Shown one piece after another: positions 1-8,112 of a DNA stretch of 13,473 nucleotides. Below the pieces are notes generated by a model. That model did no database searches and was not told the origin of the DNA. It saw nothing but the letters and a program-made list of their open reading frames with translations. How positions within the stretch are numbered: the first letter of the stretch is position 1; the number at the start of each line of letters is the position of its first letter. A program made the position numbers and the translations under genes. The stretch comes from Temnopleurus reevesii (Eukaryota; Echinodermata; Echinoidea; Temnopleuroida; Temnopleuridae): the NCBI GenBank assembly GCA_036244855.1, contig BQKZ01010613.1, positions 1-13,473 of the forward strand, in the 5' to 3' direction.

Positions 1-172
1 AAACTTTTAATTGTAAGCCTAAAATGCAATAGGTACCAAGTGATTGGACCAGCTGACCAAAAAAATCATCCTCTTATGACGAGAGTTTTTTTATAGTGAG
101 GCTCTCTCGATAATTAATCATCTTATCAAAAGTTTGTACACAAACTACTTGTGTATGCAAACCAAATGATCT

Positions 173-327
173 GGCCCCCGTAACAGAAAAGTTTGTTATA
201 AATCCCTAATTTAAAAGAGCAATTCTGATTGGCTACTGGTCAGTCTATTGAACAAAATGCTCATCCAACAAAGATGTTGATTGGCCATTTTTATTAGTGA
301 TTAATCATAAATCTTTACGTGACCCGA
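173..327. mobile_element. Probable MITE with diverged inverted ends
   Basis: An imperfect inverted repeat is visible. GTTTGTTATAAATCCCTAAT at 191-210 pairs with ATTAGTGATTAATCATAAAT at 293-312, about 17 of 21 aligned positions with one gap. The outer parts (GGCCCCCGTAAC at 173-184 and ACGTGACCC at 317-325) are only loosely complementary, so the true ends are uncertain. The interior carries two GATTGGC words (227-233 and 279-285). There is no room for a protein, so if it is an element it is non-autonomous. No target-site duplication could be seen. A short hairpin just upstream (AGTTTGT-AC-ACAAACT, 131-146) is probably unrelated. Confidence 0.42.
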
Positions 328-1131
328 CTTGGGTGTAAATGAGACAAACTCCATTATTTGCACTAAGGTAAGAAAGATGATAACACACTAGTCACAACAT
401 GAATTGAAACAGCTTCAAGAAGACTGTATCATAAGAAATCACTGTGGAGGGACAGTGTCATGATTTAAATGTAAAAAATCCCCTCAAATATTGTCTTGCC
501 TTGGTTGAAAAGTGCCTTCAACAAAATTGCCCTGACCCCCTGAAATGTTGAGGCCTTGACTGGCATTTCTTAATCAGAAGGTCGTTTTGGGGTTACATGT
601 ATATCCCAACCATGATGTTAATTTCTTTCACAAAAATCCTCCATAGCATGTTTCCTATTTTATTCCTCAAAATCTTTGAGGCAAGGCTAATGTTACAGTA
701 ACGATAATGCAAGAAACACAGCTGTACCTCTACAGAGTTTATACATGTGCTCTATAAATTGCATGTATATTATCATGTTTTCAAAATAGCTCTTCAATTT
801 ATAATGTATGTGATTTTTTAGGCCGAGTTGACCGTATAACTTTTCATCATTGTGGAGATGGAGGGGTGATACTGAACATGTACCTCTATGGGCTCAAAAC
901 GATCATCACTTCCTTGAATTGTAAATTGAATTGTTAGGAACAAATTCTTACATGTAGGTTTGAAATGAGAAAAAGAGGTTTTGTAATGGAAATCATTGTT
1001 CTTCAGAATTACATTACGTCATTTTTTATTTATCATTGTTTAATAGAAATTTTGTAATTGTTTCACCAAATTTCACATTCCTTGATTTTTTTAGGGATTT
1101 TTACAGGTATGAAATATATCTGTATATTACA
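328..1131. other. AT-rich non-coding stretch
   Basis: No open reading frame worth calling, no RNA gene and no clear inverted repeat was seen. The only structure noted is one copy of a diverged dispersed repeat at 490-520, annotated separately. From about 700 onward the plus strand becomes visibly richer in T than A and in G than C. Confidence 0.5.
490..520 (+). repeat. Diverged dispersed repeat, copy 1
   Basis: The segment around GCCTTGGTTGAAAAGTGCC matches 1243-1275 (GCCTTGGTAGAAAAATGCC) at about 23 of 27 aligned positions in the same orientation. Both copies are followed by a TTCA(A/T)C word. The match is too short to name a family. It could be the conserved core of an older interspersed repeat. 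Confidence 0.4.
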
Positions 1132-1170
1132 GGCCGCAAATTAGCCTCAGGCCGTAAATTAGCCTCAGGC
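1132..1170 (+). repeat. 18-bp tandem duplication (GGCCGYAAATTAGCCTCA)x2
   Basis: GGCCGCAAATTAGCCTCA at 1132-1149 is followed directly by GGCCGTAAATTAGCCTCA at 1150-1167 and a partial third start GGC. The two units differ at a single base. The flank (AACCGAAGGCAATGG) reuses GGC words. Probably a small slippage duplication. Confidence 0.85.
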
Positions 1171-1242
1171 AACCGAAGGCAATGGCTGTGGGTGCCCTCT
1201 TAGCTTGCCGTTGTGCCGTCTTTAGACTTCCTGTAGATCTCT

Positions 1243-1275
1243 ATTGTGTGGCCTTGGTAGAAAAATGCCCTTCAT
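1243..1275 (+). repeat. Diverged dispersed repeat, copy 2
   Basis: Partner of the segment at 490-520, same orientation, about 85% identical over 27 bases. It has an extra C in the following TGCCCTTCATC stretch. No boundary or target duplication is visible. Confidence 0.4.
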
Positions 1276-2211
1276 CCTGAAAATGGACATGTATAAGATG
1301 AATGCATATGATGCCTGATAAAATCCAATTTCGAGGCATGATATTAGAATGTATTCATGGTTGTGTACTCTCCTGAAAACAAATGGAGCCTACTTCATTT
1401 TTCTGATTTCTAGTTAAATGTAAGAAGCAGAAAACATTTGAAAAATTCATAATTAAGCATGAGTAAGACAATTTGGTGTTGGATAAGCATTATGTCAGAA
1501 AGTATGAACATTTTTTTCAGCTTTGTGTTTTGCTATTAGAAAGTTATAGAATGCAATTCAGACATTTACATTTGTTTCTATAGTATAGTTTTTATTGTAT
1601 ATTGAAAGTGGTAGACTTATGCAGGGTGTACATGTAGTTTTATCTTTACTTTGTATTAATAGATGAGATAAATTGTAGCAAATTTTCAGTACTTGTGAAC
1701 TGTATATGATTGTGAAAGTGTGATTTGCTATTGTATTTTGATTCACTTAACTTGCTGTCATAACGGATTATGTTACCACCGACATACATGTGCTATTTAT
1801 AGATTTGTAATGTTGGTGAAGTCTACCTGTGTAATTGAAAATGATTGATATCGCTTTGATATGGATTGTTGCCAATAAGTACAAATGTAGCAGCTACGGA
1901 AAAAGATTGGGGAAGTATGACTCTGTATAATGATATTTTCAATCTTTTTTTTCTATTGTGCTGCAAAGTCTTTCATTGTCTTCTTGAAGGCTTTTGAACC
2001 AAAGATGTAGTTTTCAATTTACATGTAATTTGTGTCTTATCATTCATGACTATTCTTGGAGAAGTTTTGTGATCAGTGTTTATGAAAGAATGTACAATTT
2101 ATTAAAATGCTGAATCACCCAAAATAAATTATATTTACAAATCAAGCTCTCACTCCCAGATTGTTATATTTGGCTTGGTCATGGCAAAATCTCTCACTGT
2201 AAAGTCTATGA
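1276..2211. other. T/G-rich non-coding stretch
   Basis: Nothing gene-like was found. The plus strand is T- and G-rich (for example 1500-1740), the kind of asymmetry seen in some transcribed 3' untranslated regions. An AATAAA word lies at 2123-2128 near its end. With no upstream coding exon recognised, a 3' UTR reading is only a possibility. The 62-codon minus-strand frame at 1558-1746 has no recognisable composition or motif and is not called. Confidence 0.4.
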
Positions 2212-2243
2212 AGAGTGAGAGAGAGAGAGGAGAGAGAGAGAGG
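2212..2243 (+). repeat. GA microsatellite
   Basis: An almost pure (GA)n tract with one GG interruption. It ends immediately before the TA-flanked MITE that starts at 2249. Confidence 0.9.
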
Positions 2244-2248
2244 ATATA

Positions 2249-2422
2249 CAGTCAACTCTGCCTAAGTCGAACTTGTCTAAGACAAATAATTGCCGAAATC
2301 GATGTGATTTTCTGGAACAAATCATACAAAACCAGAGTTATTAGCCTCTTCTGAGTAAAAATTCTCATAAGTCGAACAGATTTGTGTGGTCCGAATAGAT
2401 TCGATTCAGGCAGAGTTACCTG
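2249..2422. mobile_element. TA-flanked MITE, 'CTCTGCC' type (174 bp)
   Basis: The left end CAGTCAACTCTGCCTAAGTC at 2249-2268 is inverted at the right end, where GGCAGAGTTACCTG closes at 2422. The complement of the right end reads CAGGTAACTCTGCC, then GAATCGAA against AAGTCGAA on the left. The left flank is TA (2247-2248); the right flank is CA, a decayed TA. Short CAGT...ACTG ends between TA dinucleotides are typical of Tc1/mariner-superfamily elements of the pogo/Tigger kind. The element has no coding capacity and would depend on a transposase elsewhere. Superfamily placement is inference from end sequence and TA flank. Confidence 0.7.
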
Positions 2423-2565
2423 CATTTCTTTTCAAGGAAGAGGTACGCAACTGACTTTTCCCTAATGTCATCATCTGGAAGATGCAACAGGTTCCGACCA
2501 AATCGGCGCTTGAGTAAGCTTTTTGAAATGTTATAAATTTTATGCATTCTGATACGGGTTTCAAA

Positions 2566-2741
2566 TACACATCTATCGTTGATAGTGGCTACCCAAGTGA
2601 AACAGAAAAAGTGGTCACTGTAGACAGGTGACCCTTATAGACATGTTAAACACACATTTTCTTCAGAAAAAAAACAATTAAGGTGGCCACTATAGGCAGA
2701 TGGCCGCTATAGACAGGTGGCCGCTAAGACAGGTTTGACGG
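2566..2741. mobile_element. Probable TA-flanked MITE, 'CTGTCTATAG' type, with internal repeats
   Basis: The right end reads CAGGTTTGACGG followed by TA at 2742-2743; its complement is close to the CAGTCAAACCTG end of the element at 9889. The left end is badly decayed: TACACATCTATCG leads into ATAGTGGCTACCC, which aligns with a TATAGTGGCCACC interior. The start is therefore approximate, chosen partly because it gives about 176 bp, like the relatives. Internally, a unit of about 17 bp related to TGGCCGCTATAGACAGG recurs near 2684, 2701 and 2718. Weaker copies lie near 2611 and 2628. Non-coding. Confidence 0.55.
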
Positions 2742-2860
2742 TAGCAAGATAAATTACCAGCTAATATCCGTAGTTTATCATCCCTTAGTCGCTTCAAAGC
2801 TGCTTTAAAAATACATCTCTTTCTTAACAGTTCTATGTAATACATGTATATCACTTCTGG

Positions 2861-3015
2861 GGGGTGTTTCATCAAGATTTGTTGCAGAGACAATTAGTCA
2901 GCACTGACAAATTCCTTGCTTGTGATTGGATGAAAAGCACTATCGCTGACAGTTGCTATGGGAACTGTCAGAAAATGACGCCTTGTCGCTGCGACAAATC
3001 TTGATGAAACACCCC
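2861..3015. mobile_element. MITE with perfect GGGGTGTTTC ends (155 bp)
   Basis: GGGGTGTTTCATCAAGATTT begins at 2861 and its exact reverse complement ends at 3015. The perfect stem is 22 bp, and weaker pairing continues for about 10 bp more. CTGG lies on both sides (2857-2860 and 3016-3019), consistent with a 4-bp target duplication. However, the C/G runs at the ends make the exact boundary ambiguous. Inside are two further hairpins: GTCAG-CA-CTGAC at 2897-2908 and a perfect 9-bp stem, CTGACAGTT at 2946-2954 with AACTGTCAG at 2963-2971. The element is non-coding. The superfamily is not assigned. Confidence 0.8.
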
Positions 3016-3019
3016 CTGG

Positions 3020-3650
3020 TGTATTATTTCATGGAATTAGCAGTTCAATTATATCTCTGTAATGTATTGTTTTCTGTTGAGCACCATGAGCGTTAGAGCC
3101 TGGCAGATACCAGCGCTTTATACATATTCATAGTATTAAGAAAAACGCGAGCTTCATTTCTGACCAGTAACATTTGTAGATTTCAGTCCTCGTTGGTCAG
3201 TCCCAACATGGCAGTATAGGTAATTACTTCTTGACAATGATGATAGACGCAACTTTCTTCTGAAAGCCTTTTGCAAAGGGCTTTGAAATAGTTTTTTTAA
3301 ATGGGGATTTCAAACACCCTTTTAAATTAGAAAAGATGATAAACAAGGCCTTAATCAGTGGCTCTGTTACTCTATTATACATGTACATGTACTATTATAC
3401 ATGTACTGCATACCTGCCAGCCTAAACTTGGACTCCAAACTTTTAAAGTTATTTTATGGTTCATTTGGGGAGCACGTAAATATAAAATCAGTAAATAATT
3501 ACCAACAGAATAATAATTCATCTGTCTCCTGGTAAGAATTTTCTTGATCAATTGGTATCAAATTGTTGTGGTTCTGACAAAAAAAAGGAGATAGGTGTTC
3601 AAGATCTTTATACTGCAGCGCCAAAAAGCAATCCAGAAACACGATTAATT
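3020..3650. other. Non-coding stretch between repeats
   Basis: No gene or RNA was recognised. It contains a small tandem duplication rich in ACATGTAC words (3372-3407). The 85-codon plus-strand frame at 3552-3809 begins here but runs into the MITE at 3738, so it is not regarded as a gene. Confidence 0.45.
3372..3407 (+). repeat. 20-bp tandem duplication of ATTATACATGTAC words
   Basis: CTATTATACATGTAC occurs at 3372-3386 and again at 3392-3406, a period of 20. The spacer ATGTA extends the palindromic ACATGTACATGT word. Such palindromes are frequent throughout the window. Confidence 0.75.
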
Positions 3651-3737
3651 CCAGTGCATTTTTCTTTCTTCAACCCATTTAACAAATGGGTTTCTTCTTT
3701 AATAGACAGGTGGATGTGTTTTCTCAATATGTTAATA

Positions 3738-3917
3738 CAGTCAAACCTCGTTATAAAGAGCACTGATATAACGAGCTCTCTTTATTTTAAAACAAGGCAA
3801 TTTTCCTGATCCCATCTCTTTGTATTTTATTGTATTTTTACCCTGATATAACAAGGTTTCAATATAAAGAGGCAATTTCTCAGGTCCCAACAACCTCGTT
3901 ATAACGAGGTTAGACTG
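3738..3917. mobile_element. TA-flanked MITE, 'CCTCGTTATAA' type, copy 1 (180 bp)
   Basis: The left end CAGTCAAACCTCGTTATAAA at 3738 is mirrored by CCTCGTTATAACGAGGTTAG and ACTG at the right end, closing at 3917. TA lies on both sides (3736-3737 and 3918-3919). End sequence and TA flank point to a pogo/Tigger-like Tc1/mariner derivative (inference). The right end contains a perfect 20-bp palindrome, AACCTCGTTATAACGAGGTT at 3892-3911. No transposase remnant is present. Confidence 0.8.
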
Positions 3918-4023
3918 TACCTGTACATTTTTCTTTTTTCATTGATGCTAGTCATTAATGAAAGGGCGTCTTCTTAAACAGGTGTACGTGTAATGGTGCT
4001 ATTGTTTTCTCAATATGTTAATA

Positions 4024-4198
4024 CAGTCAAACCTCGTTATAAAGAGCACCGATATAACAAGCTCTCATTAAAACAAGGTAATTTTCCTGATCCCATCTCT
4101 TTGTATTTTATTGTATTTTGGCCCTGATATAACAAGGTTTCAATATAAAGAGGCAATTTCTCAGGTCCCAACAACCTCGTTATAACGAGGTTAGACTG
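4024..4198. mobile_element. TA-flanked MITE, 'CCTCGTTATAA' type, copy 2 (175 bp)
   Basis: Second copy of the 3738 element, with the same TA flanks (4022-4023 and 4199-4200) and the same 20-bp palindrome at the right end (4173-4192). It differs from copy 1 by a few substitutions and a small deletion (CTCTCATTAAAACAAGG replaces a longer T-rich stretch). It is part of the tandem duplication 3651-4202, so it probably arose by duplication rather than by its own insertion. Confidence 0.8.
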
Positions 4199-4202
4199 TA
4201 CC

Positions 4203-4735
4203 ACCTAATGATGGGCAAGAGTCCAATTTTGGTTTGCAGGTATGGTACTGTTTATGTAACAAAAGTGACATGACAAATGACAAGGTAAATGCATTGTGTA
4301 AGAAAACAAAATCAATTTGTTTTTATTTCATTTGGCATAATCACTAGAAATCACAAATTAGTACACAAAGTGTTATTGCATAATTAGAGTAAGAAAAATA
4401 CATAAGTCAATACATAAGTCAATTTAGAGACCTGGAAATAATCATCTTGTTTCATAAACTATTAGATCATATGAAAATATACAAAATCATGAATCAAATG
4501 TATCCATTTACATTGCAAGAAAGACGTGTTTGTAGAATGAAAGAAATGTGCATACTGTAATCCACTATTGTAATCCATGACATGATATATCAAATTGATT
4601 ATGGAAATTTATTATCATACAGGATCAACATTCAAAGCTGTAAGGTGTAATAAAAAAAAACCCTGCTGATCGGGCCCTCAGTAGAAGATCTTGTTGCTCA
4701 CATATTATCCCACTTCTTAAAAAAAATAATTGGAA
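4203..4735. other. A-rich non-coding stretch
   Basis: No gene was recognised. The start (about 4228-4330) resembles parts of 9244-9460: GGTACTGTTTAT at 4243 is close to GGTACTGTTTAT at 9272, and ATCAATTTGTTTTTA occurs at 4311 and 9434. It may therefore be a decayed relative of the repeat modules further right. TTTATT at 4322-4327 is AATAAA on the minus strand, but nothing else supports a gene end. Confidence 0.35.
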
Positions 4736-5177
4736 TATCGTTATCTTACAGAATAGATTTCACGATCTTAGTCCACACATAGAAAACATTAAAAGAGGTA
4801 AATTCAACTCTACAGAAGAAAGTATTCACCTTTTTGGTTCAATTTCTCCTTCGAAACCTACGGCATACTTCTTTCCTATTACTGTTGATATTTTTGCTAT
4901 CTACATATTAAATGAATAGAATTTAAGATCTTAGTCCACACATAGAAAACATTGCATGGGCAGTCTCCTGGATAGAGGCAAGACCTCATATTGGTGCATG
5001 GTATCGGATGAAGCAGTTAATTTCTTTAAAAAAGGCAAATTCAACTCTAGAAGAGAAGGCATTTACTGTTTTGGCTCATCTCTGGATTGATCTTCCACTG
5101 GGGATCTGATTAGGAAACTTTTTCAAAAATTAAAATTGCATCTCAAGTCGTACCTGTTTAAATCTTATTACTGTTGA
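4736..5177 (+). pseudogene. Decayed LINE reverse-transcriptase C-terminus
   Basis: Translation in shifting frames recovers landmarks of the last part of a CR1/L2-like non-LTR reverse transcriptase. SYRIDFTIL (near 4745-4771) resembles the conserved R-I-x-F-K-I-L stretch. EKAFTVLAHLWIDLPLGI (5050-5106) resembles the motif E-R-A-F-S-V-x-A-P-x-L-W-N-S-L-P-L-x-I. After a frameshift, LHLKSYLFKSYYC ends in a TGA at 5175-5177, matching the usual x-L-K-T-H-L-F-x-x-x-Y end. Stops and frameshifts are numerous, so it is inactive. The front part is doubled: the same 27 bases (GATCTTAGTCC...) occur at 4764 and 4927, so two 3' fragments lie in tandem. The exact LINE clade is not certain. Confidence 0.62.
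4764..4953 (+). repeat. 27-bp direct repeat within the LINE remnant
   Basis: GATCTTAGTCCACACATAGA followed by AAACATT is identical at 4764-4790 and 4927-4953, 163 bases apart. Related sequence continues downstream of each copy (AAATTCAACTCTA, then TTACTGTTGATATTTT), though with different internal deletions. This suggests an internal duplication or two adjacent LINE 3' ends. Confidence 0.8.
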
Positions 5178-5735
5178 TATTTTCGCTGATTTATTGCATC
5201 ATCCTTATATCAACACATAATTACAAATTTATGCATTTTTCGTACGCTTTCAAATATAAAATGTTGCAGTGTATACTCAAATTTTTATCTTCCTTCTCCT
5301 AAGAATTGTTGCACTAGATTGACTGATTGATGGTGCATTACATATCATGTTTATCATTATTACTATCATTATATGAACTCATAATGCTTTACCGCTTGTT
5401 ATTCTGACAAATATATTGCATAACTGTCACCCGTTCTCGTCAAGATACAAGTATTAACTGTTAGATTGAGTAAGCCATAAAAAAAGTGTATAGTAATTGC
5501 AGTCATGAACCCATAGAGTAAGTAATGGAATGTTTAAGGGTAAAAGAGCTAAACTCTGCTGATTGCTTTAGATAAGGTTCAAGGCCTGTTCTTTAGTTAT
5601 CATATTACCAAGGGAATTACAATATTAAGCATAATCTAATTATTGTAAACTCACATTTGATTGCAATATCTTTTGCATAGCTACAAAATAAAGATCTGCA
5701 TAATTTGTATTACAAATTAGGAAATTCACACTATA
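5178..5735. other. AT-rich non-coding stretch
   Basis: Nothing gene-like and no convincing repeat was seen. Its left edge may include the 3' untranslated tail of the LINE remnant, but no simple-repeat tail or target duplication is recognisable. Confidence 0.45.
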
Positions 5736-5821
5736 GAAAACCTGAAGTCCTAATTCATATTAATAAGTGATGTATCTGGAAAATCTGAAGTCCTAATTTA
5801 TATTCATAAGTGATGTATGTA
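5736..5821 (+). repeat. 43-bp tandem duplication
   Basis: Two adjacent units, 5736-5778 and 5779-5821, share GAAAAYCTGAAGTCCTAATT followed by YATATTMATAAGTGATGTAT. They differ at only a few bases, so this is a fairly young local duplication. No function is suggested. Confidence 0.85.
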
Positions 5822-6496
5822 GAACAACTCATTAGAGTTCAGTTTCACCTCCTCAATCCCATATAATGGCACAATGGTTAAAAGATATATTACGTGGCGA
5901 TATATTTGCGAGCTGCTAATAAGTTTACTGGAATGATATTGAGTTTTATCCCTGGAGAAAATAAATACATGTATACAAAATAAGTCAATTATTTCTTATA
6001 GATTCCAAGGCTATTTCATGAATATAGAAATCAAATTACTGTGTGATAAATTTTGTGAAAACTCTTCATAGATTATATTGACATAATAACAAAGTGTACT
6101 AAAGTGGGAATTGCAAGGTCATTATAGAAATGCTAATGTTTTTAATTCAAACTCTCAGTGATATGATCAAATCATCATCCTAATATATTTTGCCAGTTTA
6201 TTTATATTGCTTTGTGACAAATGTTCAAAATTACCTTTAATCAGAAACTATGTCAAAGTATGTGACACTCATACATATTGGACCTTAGATATTACCTCGC
6301 CAAATCCTATAAGGTTTACGTAAAATAAAAAAAGAATGAATACGAAAATGCTTGCACAGAAATTAATGCCTTCTTATATTACACAACAGTAGCCCTTTGT
6401 TTGGTTGCATGAGACAATCTCATAAATTTCATTGTATCAGTAAACACCTGTTATACTAAGAGTTTGTCATATGAGTTAATTGTATGGTAGGGGCTT
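5822..6496. other. AT-rich non-coding stretch
   Basis: No gene recognised. Short stretches recall the repeat modules to the right: TATATTGACATA near 6075, and ACACTCATACATATTGGACC near 6265 against ACACTCATATTGGACC near 7649. These are too short to annotate as full copies. Confidence 0.4.
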
Positions 6497-6629
6497 CCTC
6501 CTCTGCGCCAGGTCCCTCATCTGCGCCTCATTGACAAACGTGATGTAACTCGCGCGCTCGGTGAAATCAAGACTTTTTCCTGAAAATCTCCAACCGTGTG
6601 TAAAGTGAATGGGGTGCAGAGAAGGGACC
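6497..6629. repeat. CpG-rich hairpin with duplicated CTGCGCC arm
   Basis: CCTCCTCTGCGCC (6497-6509) is repeated as CCTCATCTGCGCC (6515-6527). The 25 bases at 6511-6535 pair with 6605-6629 (GGTGCAGAGAAGGGACC at its end), about 20 of 25 matched. The loop holds CGCGCGCTCGG, a local CpG cluster in AT-rich surroundings. It may be a decayed short inverted-repeat element. No flanking duplication is visible. A related GGTGCGCAGACGTGCGACC word sits further on near 6810. Confidence 0.45.
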
Positions 6630-7150
6630 CAAATATTTTGAACAGCAAAAATGAGAGGGGTGTATAATTCATCTAAAATGACATTTTTCCTGGTCAGATT
6701 TTGCTGAGATATTTCTTACACATAATCTTTAGGATATTTGTAACAATATCAGATTAAAATTGAATTGGATATTCACTGCTTCATGCTTTCTTCAAGCTGA
6801 AAGTTTAGGTGCGCAGACGTGCGACCTCCCAGCATACTGAAAGTCCACTGCACTTGCATCTACAGAATATAATTTATGCATAGATATGACCAAACATGAC
6901 TTTCCTTGAGTGACATAGTTTTACCAAGACACAATCAAAGTGAAAACAGAACCATGAATACATGTATATAACCTCAAATATGAAAATGCACAAAACAAAA
7001 GGGAATTTTGTAGAAGACATTCATTGGTTTGGAATATAAACTACCAACAAATTATTTCAAGCTTCTATCAACCATTTGATACATAGCTACTGTAATCAAA
7101 TTACCACAATTATCAATATTCAATCTAGTTTGAAAAATGCAGATCATTTG
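6630..7150. other. Non-coding stretch
   Basis: No reading frame, RNA or strong repeat was recognised. Composition becomes A/C-rich on the plus strand towards its end. Confidence 0.4.
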
Positions 7151-7901
7151 AAAGAATACTAAATTCTTACAAAAATCATACTTCATTACTAGCGTAAATA
7201 GAGAAGAATACAATGTATATGATTTTCATTGCCACAATTGTCAAGATTAACAATAGACAGTTATATCATAAACTGTGAACGACTACAAAGCGTGTCTACA
7301 CCAATCACATAATTCAATTATACAACAAGCACCTACATGTAGATATCTGAGAAATTACCTTGGAATATCAAACAAAATGATTGAAAGACAAAAATGAAAA
7401 CATAGTAAAACAAAAGTAACAGATTTTCACCTAAACATGCAGCATATATTGCATTTTGTCACTACAGCTGCTGTACAACGCTAAACAAAGGTTTAAAATC
7501 CTGCAAACAGAGAGTTGATTTTGAATACACACCTCAAAAGAACACTTCAAATACTTTTCAAACAAACACAGCACAACATAAATTATATTTTGCAAGATCA
7601 CACCTACATAAATAGTTAAAAAAATCATCAAAGCACTTCTAATTTAACACTCATATTGGACCTTAAAATCTAAGTATATTGACATAGGAATGCAAGTCAT
7701 TTCAAAGATTATCAATCTTTAAGAATCATACTTACATTTCCATCATAGTCAAAATATATTCTAACAATTATTACAAAATATTGTCTTCAGGTTTTGGGTA
7801 CCAAGACATTACTGTTCATCCAGAGCAGAAAGTTGAATAGCAAAGCGTATCTTATCGAAAGAAAATCCCACAAAAGGCACATGCTTTATCACTTCTAATT
7901 A
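7151..7901 (+). repeat. Long direct repeat, copy 1
   Basis: Colinear with 8113-8850. Both start near GAATACTAAATTCT and share long nearly identical runs, for example CCTAAACATGCAGCATATAT, AACGCTAAACAAAGGTTTAA, GAGAGTTGATTTTGAATACA and CAGGTTTTGGGTACCAAG. Both end near TTTATCACTTCTAATT. The offset between copies changes from about 956 to 943 through small indels. The first 170 bases are clearly more diverged than the rest. The 66-codon minus-strand frame at 7431-7631 lies wholly inside the repeat and matches no family known to me. The repeat's nature (segmental duplication or unknown transposon) is not decided. Confidence 0.8.
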
Positions 7902-8112
7902 AACTAGATGAATCCTCGATCGCGCACGGTCGAAATTTATGCCTCCGCCATCACGCAATCAGAAAGATATGTACAGCTTGTTTCTTCCATGCCATCAGAA
8001 ATCAAAAACATTTTACAAATTTTGGTCATTATGACCTTTGACCCTCCACATGCTTATACATAATTGAGCTACACACTGTAAGTTTGAAAGAAATTGGTTC
8101 AATTTTTNTTTC
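7902..8112 (+). repeat. Dispersed repeat 'R', full copy
   Basis: Starts AACTAGATGAATCCTCGA and carries a CpG-rich near-palindrome (GATCGCGCACGGTCGA, about 7919-7934). It continues through ATTATGACCTTTGACCC near 8029 and GAAAGAAATTGGTTCAATTT near 8088. The first 110 or so bases recur at the window end (13361-13473), with four substitutions and one 4-bp indel. It separates the two long direct repeats, and its left edge falls just after the shared CACTTCTAATT. A single undetermined base (N) lies at 8108. Family unknown. Confidence 0.75.

Larger units (their letters stand above)
3651..4202 (+). repeat. Tandem duplication of a MITE plus its flank
   Basis: Two direct units lie side by side, about 3651-3919 and 3920-4202. 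Each opens with GTRCATTTTTCTTT, then shares a CTTCTT..ACAGGTG stretch and the identical flank TTTTCTCAATATGTTAATA. Each closes with a complete palindromic MITE ending GACTGTACC. Because the non-transposon flank is repeated together with the element, a tandem duplication after insertion explains the data better than two insertions. The left flanks have diverged more than the MITE portions. Confidence 0.75.

Noticed and set aside
815..850. Possible splice acceptor and exon (T-rich stretch, then AGGCCGAGTTGACC)
   Set aside because: The following sequence has no sustained coding frame or recognisable protein.
2123..2128. AATAAA as a poly(A) signal of a gene
   Set aside because: Such words are expected by chance in AT-rich DNA and no coding exon lies upstream; AATAAA also occurs at 10735 and elsewhere.
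3090..3125. tRNA-like words (GCGTTAGAGCCTGGC, CCAGCGC)
   Set aside because: No cloverleaf, no T-arm GGTTCRA word and no acceptor stem could be formed around them.
3552..3809. 85-codon plus-strand frame as a gene
   Set aside because: Its last third runs into the inverted end of the MITE at 3738, and no motif is recognisable.
3738..4198. CRISPR-like or satellite array
   Set aside because: Only two units, each a complete inverted-repeat element with TA flanks. No regular short repeat and spacer structure.
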